A DNA stretch of 64,000 nucleotides, taken from assembly GCF_000423585.1 (NCBI RefSeq), contig NZ_AUIG01000008.1:124001-188000 (forward strand), in the 5' to 3' direction. This DNA comes from Salinimicrobium xinjiangense DSM 19287 (GTDB taxonomy: Bacteria; Bacteroidota; Bacteroidia; Flavobacteriales; Flavobacteriaceae). Positions 37,962-47,235 of this stretch are shown one piece after another; positions within the stretch are counted from its first letter, which is position 1; every line of letters starts with the position of its first letter. Below the pieces are notes generated by a model, which worked only from the letters and a program-made list of their open reading frames with translations, made no database searches and had not been told where the DNA came from. Both the position numbers and the translations under genes were made by a program.

Positions 37962-37999
37962 AAAAAAAGGGTGTGCATCATTACAATGCATACCCTTTT
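37962..37999 (-). terminator. Intrinsic terminator downstream of the DUF5123-type gene
   Basis: Minus strand: AAAAGGGTATGCAT (37999-37985 region), a short loop, then ATGCACACCCTTTT followed by more T. The stem has one A-C mismatch and ends in seven T. It lies in the 206-bp gap between the surface module susC-susD-DUF5123 and the 1401-residue gene, so the downstream genes would be expressed less or from their own promoter, of which no clear match was seen. Confidence 0.75.
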
Positions 38000-38022
38000 C
38001 GCATCTAAACTAACCAACCATA

Positions 38023-39576
38023 TTATCTCCAGCGTGGGTCACCCACATTATTATCAATTAATGTTTGATTTGTAATTGTGAAATCTCCAGTTGATGGATC
38101 CACAAAACCAGGGTCCAGGGTGGTGTAATTGCTATTGTCAAAAATATATTGGGATGAATCATAGAATCCCGGTGCGTTGAAATAATTATTATTACTAAAA
38201 GTCGGGGATTCATCTATTCCCTCTCTATCTGCATAACCTTCAGAAGCTGTATTAACTATCAGCGTATTCCTCACTGTTACATCATTTGACACAAACCGAA
38301 CATATAGCAGTCTTCTGCTGTCATTATCGGCAACGGCATACAGGGTATTACTATCTATAAGAATGTTGGAAGTTAATCCGGTATCATTGGAGGTGCCACT
38401 GGCATCCATTCTTATAAAGTCTCTTCCCGGAGCAACATTATAGAAAGTATTATTTACCAGATTTATGTTAAGCACGTCGGAATTTCGAAAATCTATGAAA
38501 TCCCCTCCTGATGTATAGATGTTGTAGACAATGCTGTTTTCCACGGTCAAGGTCTGTAGAATGGCATCTGTCTCATTACCTGCAATGAATGAACGTGAAT
38601 AATCATGGATATTACTACCACTAATCAAGAGAGAGTTATAATTTCCGGGGGCCGTATATCTTACAACATCCTGAAGTTCTGATGATCCTTCACCCATTCC
38701 CATAAGTTCAAGATCAATTAATGCCACATCCTCGGCTCCGGTTTCGATTTCAAAATTCAACTGTAGCAGGGGTTTATCGAAACTCCTTAGTCCGCGAATA
38801 GTCAAAGACTTATTAAGGGTTACGGTTCCTGTTTGAGAAGTATAGTCACCGGGTTCAAGAACCAGGATATCACCTGCGCTGGCATCTGCAATCATTTGAA
38901 ACAAGTCATCTTCAGAAGTTACCAATATTCCTGTACCAATATCAATCCCGGTAGTAAATGTCTTGACACCTCTTGTACGACTATCGTTAAGGAGAAGTGC
39001 GGTATATTCAGTTTCCGCCGTAAGACCGGTGATCGTCGCCATTCCGCTAGCTTTTTCCTCAGGAGAAATGGTGTAAGTGATATCCCCCGGACTTAACAAT
39101 ATTTCAGTTACCTCGCTTCCGGGAACCCATCTCAGGGTAACCTCTTTGGCTTTAATGTCTCCATCTACTCCTTCTAAAAAGATTTGTTCGGTCAAAGTTT
39201 CCGCAGTAGTGGTTGCCCAGGAAGAATCGTCCAAACCTCTAACGCTAATCGCTTTTACTCTAATAGAGTAAAAAGTTTCACTTTCCAAAGGCACCAATAC
39301 CGGCAGCTCATTCGGAGCGACTTCTAAAGTCTTAACGATATTGTCAAAATCCGGTCCATCCGCAAACTCAACAATATAGCTATTGGCGTTTTCGTCAACC
39401 GTCCAGTTTAACTCAACATTTACCTGATTTCTTACGAAGGCTCTAAGGTTCACTGGTGCAAATTCCCGGCTTACGGGCAGCTCTTCGATCAGCTCTTTAT
39501 CATAGTCGCAGGCTGTAACAGTAACTGCCATGAGAAAGACTATTAGTAAACTTTTAAAGATATCTCTTACTTTCAT
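38023..39576 (-). CDS. DUF4957/DUF5123-type surface lipoprotein (SusE/F position)
   Basis: 517 residues; lipobox 'VTVTAC' (Cys23). Two FN3-like domains (~35-215; 'VNLRAFVRNQVNVELNWTVDENANSYIVEF' region) precede a beta-helix of the DUF4957/DUF5123 type (~220-515) with 'GDILVLEPGDYTSQTGTVTLNKSLTIRG'. Such proteins occupy the third position after susC-susD in pectin loci and are thought to be surface glycan-binding or pectate-lyase-like proteins. No lyase active site can be identified with confidence. Followed by a terminator. Confidence 0.78.
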   Translation of the reverse strand: MKVRDIFKSLLIVFLMAVTVTACDYDKELIEELPVSREFAPVNLRAFVRNQVNVELNWTVDENANSYIVEFADGPDFDNIVKTLEVAPNELPVLVPLESETFYSIRVKAISVRGLDDSSWATTTAETLTEQIFLEGVDGDIKAKEVTLRWVPGSEVTEILLSPGDITYTISPEEKASGMATITGLTAETEYTALLLNDSRTRGVKTFTTGIDIGTGILVTSEDDLFQMIADASAGDILVLEPGDYTSQTGTVTLNKSLTIRGLRSFDKPLLQLNFEIETGAEDVALIDLELMGMGEGSSELQDVVRYTAPGNYNSLLISGSNIHDYSRSFIAGNETDAILQTLTVENSIVYNIYTSGGDFIDFRNSDVLNINLVNNTFYNVAPGRDFIRMDASGTSNDTGLTSNILIDSNTLYAVADNDSRRLLYVRFVSNDVTVRNTLIVNTASEGYADREGIDESPTFSNNNYFNAPGFYDSSQYIFDNSNYTTLDPGFVDPSTGDFTITNQTLIDNNVGDPRWR

Positions 39577-39607
39577 AACTTATAAATTAGTTCTGTTTAG
39601 TTAGGTT

Positions 39608-41401
39608 CTAGTAACCGTAATCATTTACTAACTGACCATTACTGGCATCTATGAAAACCTGCCAAATAGGCCAAAACTGTTTTGTATCCGGATCAACGCC
39701 CGGTTTGTACAGCGTATTCCGGATGTCATCCAGTGGCTGATCCCATGGGTGTGCAGAATATTCGGGTCCGGGATTGCCGGTTTCCCCTCTATTTAAACCG
39801 TAGATATCAAGGGTGTAACCATCATCTTCATACTTGTAGTAGAGAGTTGTGGGTACGTTTGCATAATCTCCGGTTCTGTTCTCAAGATTTTCCAGCTCTT
39901 GTTTTTCTTCGTTAAGTTTTTCACTAAGAAGATTCCAACGGATCAGATCCATTTTCCTATCCATCTCGCCTGTAAACTCATATTTATATTCTTCTACAAT
40001 AGCGTCGAACATTGCTGCTTTAGAGCCAAGGGCATCAACATACGCATCTACTTTTTCGGCATGAAGTTCTGATGGAAATGCTCTGCGACGAATTTCCTTC
40101 AAATACGGAGCTGCTGCTCCCGGACCTTCCAGTTCATTAGCTGCTTCAGCAGCAGTTAAAAGGATTTCGGCATATCTCATATAAATAAGATTGACGCCAT
40201 CATCGTTTGTAGAAGTTACATAACGATCCATCCATTCGTAGCGGTATTTTCCAAAATACCACATATCAATACCTGTTAGTTCCTGCTGAGCGATACCATC
40301 TACAGCAGTACCCCATTGATAAGGCACAGCGGTAACGTCTCTTCTGGTATCATCTTCATCAAAGTCATACCATACCGTAGGGGTTGGACCAGCAGTACCA
40401 CCTCTTGGCTGCCCTGTCCACTGATCTACACTACGGTGGCGAACAGCAAATGAAAATAACACTCTACCTCGTCCGTCAGCAAATGGAATTTCCCAAAGGG
40501 ATTCACCCCCTGCATTGGTGTCTTCGCTGTTATATTTCTTCCAGAAACCTTCAAAAGAAGGCTCCAGATGAGCTCTACCACTGTTGATAACCGAGCGGCT
40601 TTCTTCAAGTGCTAAACGATACATCTTCTCAACAGAAAGATCTGGATCATTACTTCTTCTAACTCCGTCAGGATACTGTTGATAGCCACTGGCAACCAGA
40701 GCAAGTCTCGCTCTTAGACCCTTCACAAAGGCTTTATTGATTCGTTCAACGGAAGAAGTAGCGGCGGTTTCGTTAGGCCAGGCCACCAAGGTAGATGCTT
40801 CTCCTAAATCTGCGATAAGTTTTTTGTAAATGGTATCCCTGCTAGTTTTTGGCAAATACAGAGTTTCACTCGTAATAGGTTCAAAACGTGCCGGAACATC
40901 TCCCCAGGCCTTCATAAGATCGGCATAATAAACAGCTCTATAAGTAAGTGCTGCTCCTAATAGTTGTCCGAATTCAGTCCCAGGTTCGGGATTACCAAAA
41001 TTTCTTAATCCCCGTATAACTATATTCGCCCGTTCAATACCCTGATACATCATTGCCCAGGCATTGTTATCGGTATTCATTCTGGAGTTATTAGGCTTGG
41101 CATCATAATACACAAGGTCTGCATCAGAACCTTCCTGCCTCGCACTATAATTGTACTCTACATCTGTATTAAATCCATAATAGGGAATAAATCGACCTCT
41201 ATAAGAATTCGTCTGCCCCATAGGTTCCAGTATACCATCTACAGCTCCTTTAGCCAGATCAACCGTTGAAAAGATAACAGATTCGTCCAAAGTTGACTTT
41301 GCCGGAGCTTCTAAAAAATCGCTGTCCAGGAAATCTTCCTCACAGGAGACTATCAGGCCTGATATTAAAAGCGCCGAAAAGATTTTTATAAAATTTTTCA
41401 T
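39608..41401 (-). CDS. susD: SusD/RagB-family outer-membrane glycan-binding lipoprotein
   Basis: 597 residues with a lipobox 'GLIVSC' (Cys20) then 'EEDFLDSDF', a standard SusD start. 'YRAVYYADLMKAWGDVPARFEP' and 'RYAEILLTAAEAANEL' match the TPR-like SusD scaffold. It caps the SusC transporter and binds oligosaccharides, here oligogalacturonides by context. 12 bp downstream of susC. The two genes form one transcription unit with the DUF5123 gene. Confidence 0.95.
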   Translation of the reverse strand: MKNFIKIFSALLISGLIVSCEEDFLDSDFLEAPAKSTLDESVIFSTVDLAKGAVDGILEPMGQTNSYRGRFIPYYGFNTDVEYNYSARQEGSDADLVYYDAKPNNSRMNTDNNAWAMMYQGIERANIVIRGLRNFGNPEPGTEFGQLLGAALTYRAVYYADLMKAWGDVPARFEPITSETLYLPKTSRDTIYKKLIADLGEASTLVAWPNETAATSSVERINKAFVKGLRARLALVASGYQQYPDGVRRSNDPDLSVEKMYRLALEESRSVINSGRAHLEPSFEGFWKKYNSEDTNAGGESLWEIPFADGRGRVLFSFAVRHRSVDQWTGQPRGGTAGPTPTVWYDFDEDDTRRDVTAVPYQWGTAVDGIAQQELTGIDMWYFGKYRYEWMDRYVTSTNDDGVNLIYMRYAEILLTAAEAANELEGPGAAAPYLKEIRRRAFPSELHAEKVDAYVDALGSKAAMFDAIVEEYKYEFTGEMDRKMDLIRWNLLSEKLNEEKQELENLENRTGDYANVPTTLYYKYEDDGYTLDIYGLNRGETGNPGPEYSAHPWDQPLDDIRNTLYKPGVDPDTKQFWPIWQVFIDASNGQLVNDYGY

Positions 41402-41413
41402 TTTTTCTAATTT

Positions 41414-44400
41414 TTAAAAATTAAGGTTTAAACCAAATACCACCTGTCTACTTCTGGGAAATGGTGAATAATCTACTCCCGGAGTAAGAGGTGTCTTCCT
41501 CCTGGTAGAAACTTCTGGATCAAGACCGGAATAATTAGTAAGAACAAAAACATTATTTGCAGTTGCGTATAATCTTAGTTTAGAGATATTCGCTCTTGAC
41601 ATAAGTTCCTGAGGCAGAGTATAACCCAGGGTTATGGTGTTAAGTCTGAGAAACGAACCGTCTTCTACCGCCCAATCACTAAATACGTAGCTCCGCATAT
41701 AAGGAGACCACATTGTAGTATTAGCATTTGCAGCTGCAAGTTGTTCGGGATCGGTAATAAGCTGACCAGTCTCCGGATTAAGGTTCGTCCATCTTATACC
41801 GTCAGCCATATCTGCACTTAGGTTTCTATATCTACTATTTTGGTTAGCTGTCGTAAATTGAACTTTATTGGCATTATATACGTCATTCCCAACACTATAG
41901 TTAAAGGCTGCTGAAAAGTCAAATCCGTACGCATAGGCATTCAGCACAAAACCACCTGTAAAATCAGGATTGGCATCTCCAATAATCGTATTATCATTTA
42001 CATCAACAACACCATCTCCATTAATATCCTTTAATTTCAGCATACCTGGCATTACACTACCTACTATGTCACTGGCATCTACAACATCAGGTTTAAGTAT
42101 GTAGGTATTAGTTGCGGCATCAAAATCAAAATCAGATACTTCATAGCGCCCATCATTTTTATAGCCGTACATTGTTCCTACCGGATGTCCTGTCCAAACT
42201 GCATAATCACTACCAATCTCCGAGGAAGCCCATCCTGAATATTCCTGATAATCCTCTAATGTTCCCAAGGAGTTAATTTTGTTTCTGTTGGCCGACGTAT
42301 TAACAGAGAAACTCAGGCCATAATCTTCCTTCGTAATAGGATTGAAATTTAAGGAAGCCTCTACACCAGTATTCTGTATTTCCCCCAGGTTCCTATATTG
42401 ATATTCATAACCTGAACCAGGGGTACGAAAGGCGAGTAAAAGATCTGTAGTAAGATTTTTATATGCTTCTACACTTCCAATTACCGCTCCATTTAATACT
42501 TCAAAATCTAGTCCCACGTTCTGAGTTACGGTAGTCTCCCATTTTAGATCGGGATTAGCTAGCACCCTTGAAGCAGCCCAATAGGTTGGAATTTCATTTA
42601 AATAAGTGGTGGTGTTTGATTGAAAACTTTGAACTGTTTGTCCGGAAGGAATATTGTTATTTCCGGCTTCACCATAACTAAATCTTACCTTAAGAGCATC
42701 AAGCCAATCTACATCATTCAGAAAATTTTCTTCTTTTAATTTCCATGCTACCGCTGCAGAAGGAAAATATCCCCAACGGTTGTCACCCAAAAATTTACTT
42801 GAACCATCGGCCCGGTAAGTCGCTGTAAATAAATATTTATTCTGGAATTCGTAATTAACACGACCAAAAAAAGATAATAACTTATCATCCGGACTATAGA
42901 AATTATCTACGGTTTGTGGAGTTCCCTGTGTAGTAAGTTTTATCGTAGTTGGAAAATCGAAATCTCTTGGAAATCCCTGTATCTCGGCAGTTTCCTGATT
43001 GTTTTCAGTAACGATCATCTCCTGCCCCAACAGCAACTTCAGACCATGATCTTCATTTAAGTACTTTTTAAAGTCAAGATTTAAAGTATTAGCGTTCCTA
43101 AAGCTTTCGCGCTTTCTATCTCTATAAACGAGAGAAGGCAAGCCTTGATTAACTGCTGAAGGCCTGTTGCTGGAATAATATGTTGAACGACCATAATACC
43201 GGTAATCCTGGTCTGTACGATAATCTAAACCATAATCAGATTGAAATCTTAGATTATCCAGTATATCCCAGCCAAAGCTTCCCAGCATATTGAAATTCTT
43301 TCTAAGCTGAAGTCTTTGATTATCATCTGTAGCCACAAAAGGATTAACCAGGTAACCGGTTAAAGCCTCGTCTGTATTCGTAGTAGTAAGCCCCGAAATG
43401 GGAATTGGAGAGTACTGTACACTATATTTCAAACGGGAATCGGCAGAAGAGACCTCATTTTGCTCATTGGCACCACCACCATTAATTTCAGTGTCCGAAT
43501 AGCGAACAGTAAAAGATAGATCTACCTTTTCACCAGCCTCACTCCTGAGTGCTAAAGAAAGATTGTCTCTTTTAAAATCAGAACCCACCATAATAGTGTT
43601 TACGTCGTAGCGTGCATAATTAAAGTTAAAGTTCGCTTTTTCAGAACCTCCTCTAATTGCCAGGTCATGACTTTGCACTTCTCCCATCTTACCATATATC
43701 TGTCTTTGCCAGTCATTACCCTCTATACCACTGTATTGATCATAATCCTGCCATAATCCAAAATATTGCTCATAAGAATCCAAATTTTCAGGATCCCTAA
43801 GCAGGGCATATTCATATTGCCATTTTACGTAATCCTCAGGCGATAGAACATCAATGGTGTTAGCAATTTTCTGAAACCCATAAAAGGAATTGATATTCAC
43901 ACTTATTTTACCGGCAACTCCATCTTTAGTAGTAATGATAATAACACCATTTGCTCCTCTTGAACCGTAAATGGCAGTAGAGGAAGCGTCTTTAAGCACC
44001 GAAATACTCGAAATATCTGTAGGGCTAATATCACTCATACTACTAACGGGAAAACCGTCGACAATAATTAAAGGGGAGCTATCCTGAGTCAATGAACCGT
44101 TTCCACGAATCCGAATATTAATTTCAGCATCAGGCGAACCCTCTGTAGCCATTACCTGTACCCCGGCGAGTCTCCCAGTTAAAGCATCTGCGACGCTGGC
44201 TTTTGCCTGCTCCTGTATGTCACTTCCAGATATTGAAACCACAGATCCTGTTAAATCAGATCTTCTCGCAGTACCATAACCCACAACAACAACCTCATCA
44301 AGTGCATTGGAATCAAGCTCGAGCACCGCATCAATGGTGCTTCTTCCATTTACTTCCACTTCAAGTGGTGCGAATCCAACATAACTAAATACCAATACAG

Positions 44401-44635
44401 TATTTTGGCTGGAAACTTCAATAGAAAACTCCCCATCAAAATTGGTCATTGTTCCATTCGTAGTTCCCTTTTCCAGAATGTTCACACCGGGGAGAGGCTC
44501 CCGGGTTTGTGAGTCGACTACCGTACCGCTTACAGTAAATTCATCCTGAGCCCGAGCGTCGACCCCAAGCAGAAGGAGAAAACCACAGAACAAAAGAAAC
44601 TCCCTGGGGAAAAGGTCAAATAATTTCATTCTCAT
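41414..44635 (-). CDS. susC: SusC/RagA-family TonB-dependent outer-membrane transporter
   Basis: 1073 residues. Signal peptide to 'VDARAQ' (~30); carboxypeptidase-like regulatory domain ~32-112 ('VSGTVVDSQTREPLPGVNILEKG'); TonB-box-like 'ALDEVVVVGYGT' ~113; plug with 'IRIRGNGSLTQDSSPLIIVDGFP' and 'SISVLKDASSTAIYGSRGANGVI' (RagA signature); 22-strand beta-barrel to the terminal Phe. Imports pectin oligosaccharides with energy from TonB. It leads the surface operon and has a ~240-nt untranslated leader from the predicted promoter. A start two codons later (44629) is possible. Confidence 0.96.
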   Translation of the reverse strand: MRMKLFDLFPREFLLFCGFLLLLGVDARAQDEFTVSGTVVDSQTREPLPGVNILEKGTTNGTMTNFDGEFSIEVSSQNTVLVFSYVGFAPLEVEVNGRSTIDAVLELDSNALDEVVVVGYGTARRSDLTGSVVSISGSDIQEQAKASVADALTGRLAGVQVMATEGSPDAEINIRIRGNGSLTQDSSPLIIVDGFPVSSMSDISPTDISSISVLKDASSTAIYGSRGANGVIIITTKDGVAGKISVNINSFYGFQKIANTIDVLSPEDYVKWQYEYALLRDPENLDSYEQYFGLWQDYDQYSGIEGNDWQRQIYGKMGEVQSHDLAIRGGSEKANFNFNYARYDVNTIMVGSDFKRDNLSLALRSEAGEKVDLSFTVRYSDTEINGGGANEQNEVSSADSRLKYSVQYSPIPISGLTTTNTDEALTGYLVNPFVATDDNQRLQLRKNFNMLGSFGWDILDNLRFQSDYGLDYRTDQDYRYYGRSTYYSSNRPSAVNQGLPSLVYRDRKRESFRNANTLNLDFKKYLNEDHGLKLLLGQEMIVTENNQETAEIQGFPRDFDFPTTIKLTTQGTPQTVDNFYSPDDKLLSFFGRVNYEFQNKYLFTATYRADGSSKFLGDNRWGYFPSAAVAWKLKEENFLNDVDWLDALKVRFSYGEAGNNNIPSGQTVQSFQSNTTTYLNEIPTYWAASRVLANPDLKWETTVTQNVGLDFEVLNGAVIGSVEAYKNLTTDLLLAFRTPGSGYEYQYRNLGEIQNTGVEASLNFNPITKEDYGLSFSVNTSANRNKINSLGTLEDYQEYSGWASSEIGSDYAVWTGHPVGTMYGYKNDGRYEVSDFDFDAATNTYILKPDVVDASDIVGSVMPGMLKLKDINGDGVVDVNDNTIIGDANPDFTGGFVLNAYAYGFDFSAAFNYSVGNDVYNANKVQFTTANQNSRYRNLSADMADGIRWTNLNPETGQLITDPEQLAAANANTTMWSPYMRSYVFSDWAVEDGSFLRLNTITLGYTLPQELMSRANISKLRLYATANNVFVLTNYSGLDPEVSTRRKTPLTPGVDYSPFPRSRQVVFGLNLNF

Positions 44636-44870
44636 AATTGAAAGTAAATTAGAAATTTTAATAACTCTTATTTAAGCCGGCTAACCCGGCGTTTCAAAAA
44701 ATTAAAAAGAAAGAACAAAAACTAAATCGTTTTCGTAAAATCCATTATTAGAAGCGGTTCTGCTCAAAAATTCTTCGCAAGAAACCGACTGATCTATCGA
44801 TTAAATAATGAGTCCTGGCTTATTTTCAGAAAAAAGAAAATTAACAAGTAAAAAAGACTCTTTTTGACAA

Positions 44871-44909
44871 TGTAATCGATTACACAAACCTAGATAAAAG
44901 AATCGATAA
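44871..44909 (-). promoter_or_regulatory. susC promoter with abutting LacI-type operator
   Basis: Minus strand: a -33-type TTTG lies upstream, then 19 bp, then TAGGTTTG (44892-44885, exact TAnnTTTG), followed with no spacer by TGTAATCGATTACA (44884-44871), a perfect 14-bp palindrome. On the plus strand it extends to TGTAATCGATTACACA. The predicted start site lies within the operator. This is the best-formed of the sites in the window. Confidence 0.8.
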
Positions 44910-45045
44910 AACAAATTTTACTATAAAAAAATTTAATATAATTTTAATACGAGAACTAATTTTTCCTTAAAATATCCTTCGGGAGATGATATGACATCCC
45001 GGAAATACCATAATATAAGTTCTCCATAGATATCCTATGATAAGT

Positions 45046-45059
45046 TGTAATCGATTACC
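45046..45059. promoter_or_regulatory. Second LacI-type operator upstream of susC
   Basis: TGTAATCGATTACC differs at one position from the perfect palindrome at 44871. Neither strand has a -7 box next to it, unlike the other three sites. It could be an auxiliary operator for looping to the susC site 175 bp away, or it could control the plus-strand gluconolactonase-like gene 361 bp downstream. Confidence 0.55.
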
Positions 45060-45419
45060 CACTTTGTATTATTTCTATAAAATTTTAAGTTCTTTGAAAA
45101 TTTCCACTGAGCTCTAATCTGAAGTACACACTGATTATACTTAATGATAATCAGTATGTTACAGTTTATTAATCCAGAATCATGACCTGCCCTTTAGACA
45201 TAATTATTTCAGGCATATTTTCTATTAAAAATTTCAGAATTATGGCAAGAGCAAAATGATATAATAGCAGACATTTCCAATATCCTTCTAACTCCTTTGA
45301 ACATTGAATATTTAGCCGTTTTTTCAGATTATAATGGCATCTTTAACGTATATAATTATTGAAGATTTTCAGAGCAAAAAAGCAGAAAATCCTTATCTTT
45401 TCACGCAAATTTTATTAAA

Positions 45420-46310
45420 ATGAATATTCCCTCACCTCTCTTTATCACCATAGTACTTTTTAGCTTTTCAGGAAGAGCACAAAACACAGCTTTAAGTTCT
45501 GAAAACGCTCAACTGCAGCTCGTTTCGGACGGATTTGAGTTCACTGAAGGTCCTGCGGCCGACGCTGAAGGCAATATCTATTTCACCGATCAGCCGAACA
45601 ACCGCATCCACAAATGGTCTGTTGACAGTAATGAAGTATCAGTTTATATGGAAGAAGCAGGTCGGGCTAACGGTCTTTTCCTGGATGCAGAAGGTAATCT
45701 CTATGCCGCTGCCGATAAACATGGGGAGATCTGGATGATAAATCCTAAAAAGGAGGTGACAGTTTTGTTGGATAAATTTCGCGGACAAAGATTCAATGGT
45801 CCCAATGACTTATGGATCGCTCCCGATAGCGGCATCTTTTTCACAGATCCTTTCTATAAGCGGCCTTACTGGAATCACAGTGCCCAACCTATTAAAGAGC
45901 AGCGGGTATATTACCTTACTCCGAACCGAAAAGGACTTTTTATCGCTGCCAAAGAATTGGTAAAACCAAACGGAATAATTGGAACTCCCGATGGTAAGAT
46001 CTTATACGTTGCCGATATCGAGGACAATAAAACCTGGCAATACGAAATTGGGAAGGACGGAAAACTGGAGAATAGAAAATTATTTACTGGAATGGGATCT
46101 GATGGAATGACCATGGATGAGCAGGGAAACCTGTATCTCACGGGCGACGGAGTTACGGTGTTTAATAAGGAAGGAGAAAAGATCCTTCATATTCCTGTAG
46201 ATAAGGATTGGACTGCAAATGTGACTTTTGGAGGAAAGGGTAAAAAAACATTATTCATCACAGCAATGGATTCACTGTTTAGCTTTGAAATGAATGTTAA
46301 AGGGAATTAA
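45420..46310 (+). CDS. SMP-30/gluconolactonase-family secreted protein
   Basis: 296 residues with a signal peptide ('LFSFSGRAQN', ~22). Six-bladed propeller of the SMP-30/LRE type: 'FTEGPAADAEGNIYFTDQPNN' has the Glu metal ligand, 'NGPNDLWIAPDSGIFFTDPFY' the Asn-Asp pair, and 'GSDGMTMDEQGNLYLTG' the Asp/Gly-Met block. The family hydrolyses lactones of sugar acids. Next to the pectin locus and oriented away from susC; a role on a uronate-derived lactone is conceivable but unproven. Followed by a hairpin terminator. Confidence 0.85.
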   Translation: MNIPSPLFITIVLFSFSGRAQNTALSSENAQLQLVSDGFEFTEGPAADAEGNIYFTDQPNNRIHKWSVDSNEVSVYMEEAGRANGLFLDAEGNLYAAADKHGEIWMINPKKEVTVLLDKFRGQRFNGPNDLWIAPDSGIFFTDPFYKRPYWNHSAQPIKEQRVYYLTPNRKGLFIAAKELVKPNGIIGTPDGKILYVADIEDNKTWQYEIGKDGKLENRKLFTGMGSDGMTMDEQGNLYLTGDGVTVFNKEGEKILHIPVDKDWTANVTFGGKGKKTLFITAMDSLFSFEMNVKGN

Positions 46311-46335
46311 AATATGTACGCCTAATAAAATATAT

Positions 46336-46372
46336 CAGGGTTTAAAAATGTCATTTTTGAACCCTGTTTAGT
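46336..46372 (+). terminator. Hairpin downstream of the gluconolactonase-like gene
   Basis: CAGGGTT, an A-rich centre, and AACCCTG pair over 46336-46366; the inner part AAAAATGTCATTTTT is itself palindromic, giving an almost continuous ~15-bp stem, followed by TTTAGTTCTTTCTTT. The centre is one copy of the 17-bp word found elsewhere in the window. Confidence 0.6.
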
Positions 46373-46485
46373 TCTTTCTTTGTTGTCATAGAAAAACAAA
46401 TCCTACTTAGATAATAAGGAAAAGGTTTAAAGGATCATGAAATTAAACCTAATCGCAGTAATTTTCACTTTTCTGCAAACCCGAT

Positions 46486-47235
46486 ATGAAATATTGCACT
46501 ATATTTTTATTTCTGCTTCTTAGCTGTAATCTTTTGGCTCAGGAACGGGTACAGATTCGCGGGAAAATAGTGAAGAATGATACCCTTCTGGAAAATGTGC
46601 ACGTCAGAAACATTTCTACAGGAAAATTTTCCCTTACTGGTGCCTCGGGTGAATTTCAACTAACAATGGGTGTCGGCGACACCCTGCTCTTCACTCATGT
46701 AGGTATGCATGATCTTATTGCTTTTATTAAAAAAGAGGACCTGGAGCGCGATCCATTGATTTTCAGGATGACTGAATCATCTATGGAACTTCGGGAGGTT
46801 TTGATTGATGAAACTTCAGAAATCAATGTTGTCACCCTTGGGATCATTCCGAAGAAAATCGAAAAGCTCTCCGTCAATGAAAGAAGATTGAGACAAGCCG
46901 GAGACTTTAAACCCAAACACCTGCTGGGAATAATAGGAGGAGGTGTTTCAATAGATGCAATTTTAAATGCTATTAACGGCCGCACCAAAAAACTGAAGCG
47001 AAATATTTCCTACGAACAAAAAGAAAAGAACATCACCTTTCTGGAACTCCACTATACAGCGTATATGAAGAAAGACATGGAACTTTCTGACCAGGAAATG
47101 CGTCTGCTAATTAATCATATCATTGAAGATGATGCTTTGCCCCGGCTTATTTCTCTAAAAAATGAAGCACGATTGAAGTTTTACCTTCAGGGAGAATGGA
47201 TAAAATTACGGGAAGAATTGTTCTCGGATCAATAA
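46486..47235 (+). CDS. Secreted protein with N-terminal carboxypeptidase-like regulatory domain, function unknown
   Basis: 249 residues; signal peptide ending near 'CNLLAQ' (~19). Residues ~22-100 ('VQIRGKIVKNDTLLENVHVRNISTGKFSLTGASGEF' region, then 'DTLLFTHVGM') form the beta-sandwich found at the N-terminus of SusC-like proteins, here without any barrel. The remaining ~145 residues are charged and probably helical ('LSVNERRLRQAGDFKPKHLL'). This architecture is common in Flavobacteriia with no known role. It stands alone between the gluconolactonase-like gene and the MarR operon. Confidence 0.8.
   Translation: MKYCTIFLFLLLSCNLLAQERVQIRGKIVKNDTLLENVHVRNISTGKFSLTGASGEFQLTMGVGDTLLFTHVGMHDLIAFIKKEDLERDPLIFRMTESSMELREVLIDETSEINVVTLGIIPKKIEKLSVNERRLRQAGDFKPKHLLGIIGGGVSIDAILNAINGRTKKLKRNISYEQKEKNITFLELHYTAYMKKDMELSDQEMRLLINHIIEDDALPRLISLKNEARLKFYLQGEWIKLREELFSDQ

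Larger units (their letters stand above)
44636..45419. other. 784-bp intergenic control region between susC and the gluconolactonase-like gene
   Basis: AT-rich, no credible gene. It contains the susC promoter/operator (44871-44892), a second operator copy (45046-45059), and two partial copies, TATCGATTAA (44795-44804) and AATCGATAAA (44901-44910). No convincing promoter for the plus-strand gene at 45420 was found. The distance between the two full operators is 175 bp. The rest (45060-45419) holds nothing recognisable. Confidence 0.7.
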
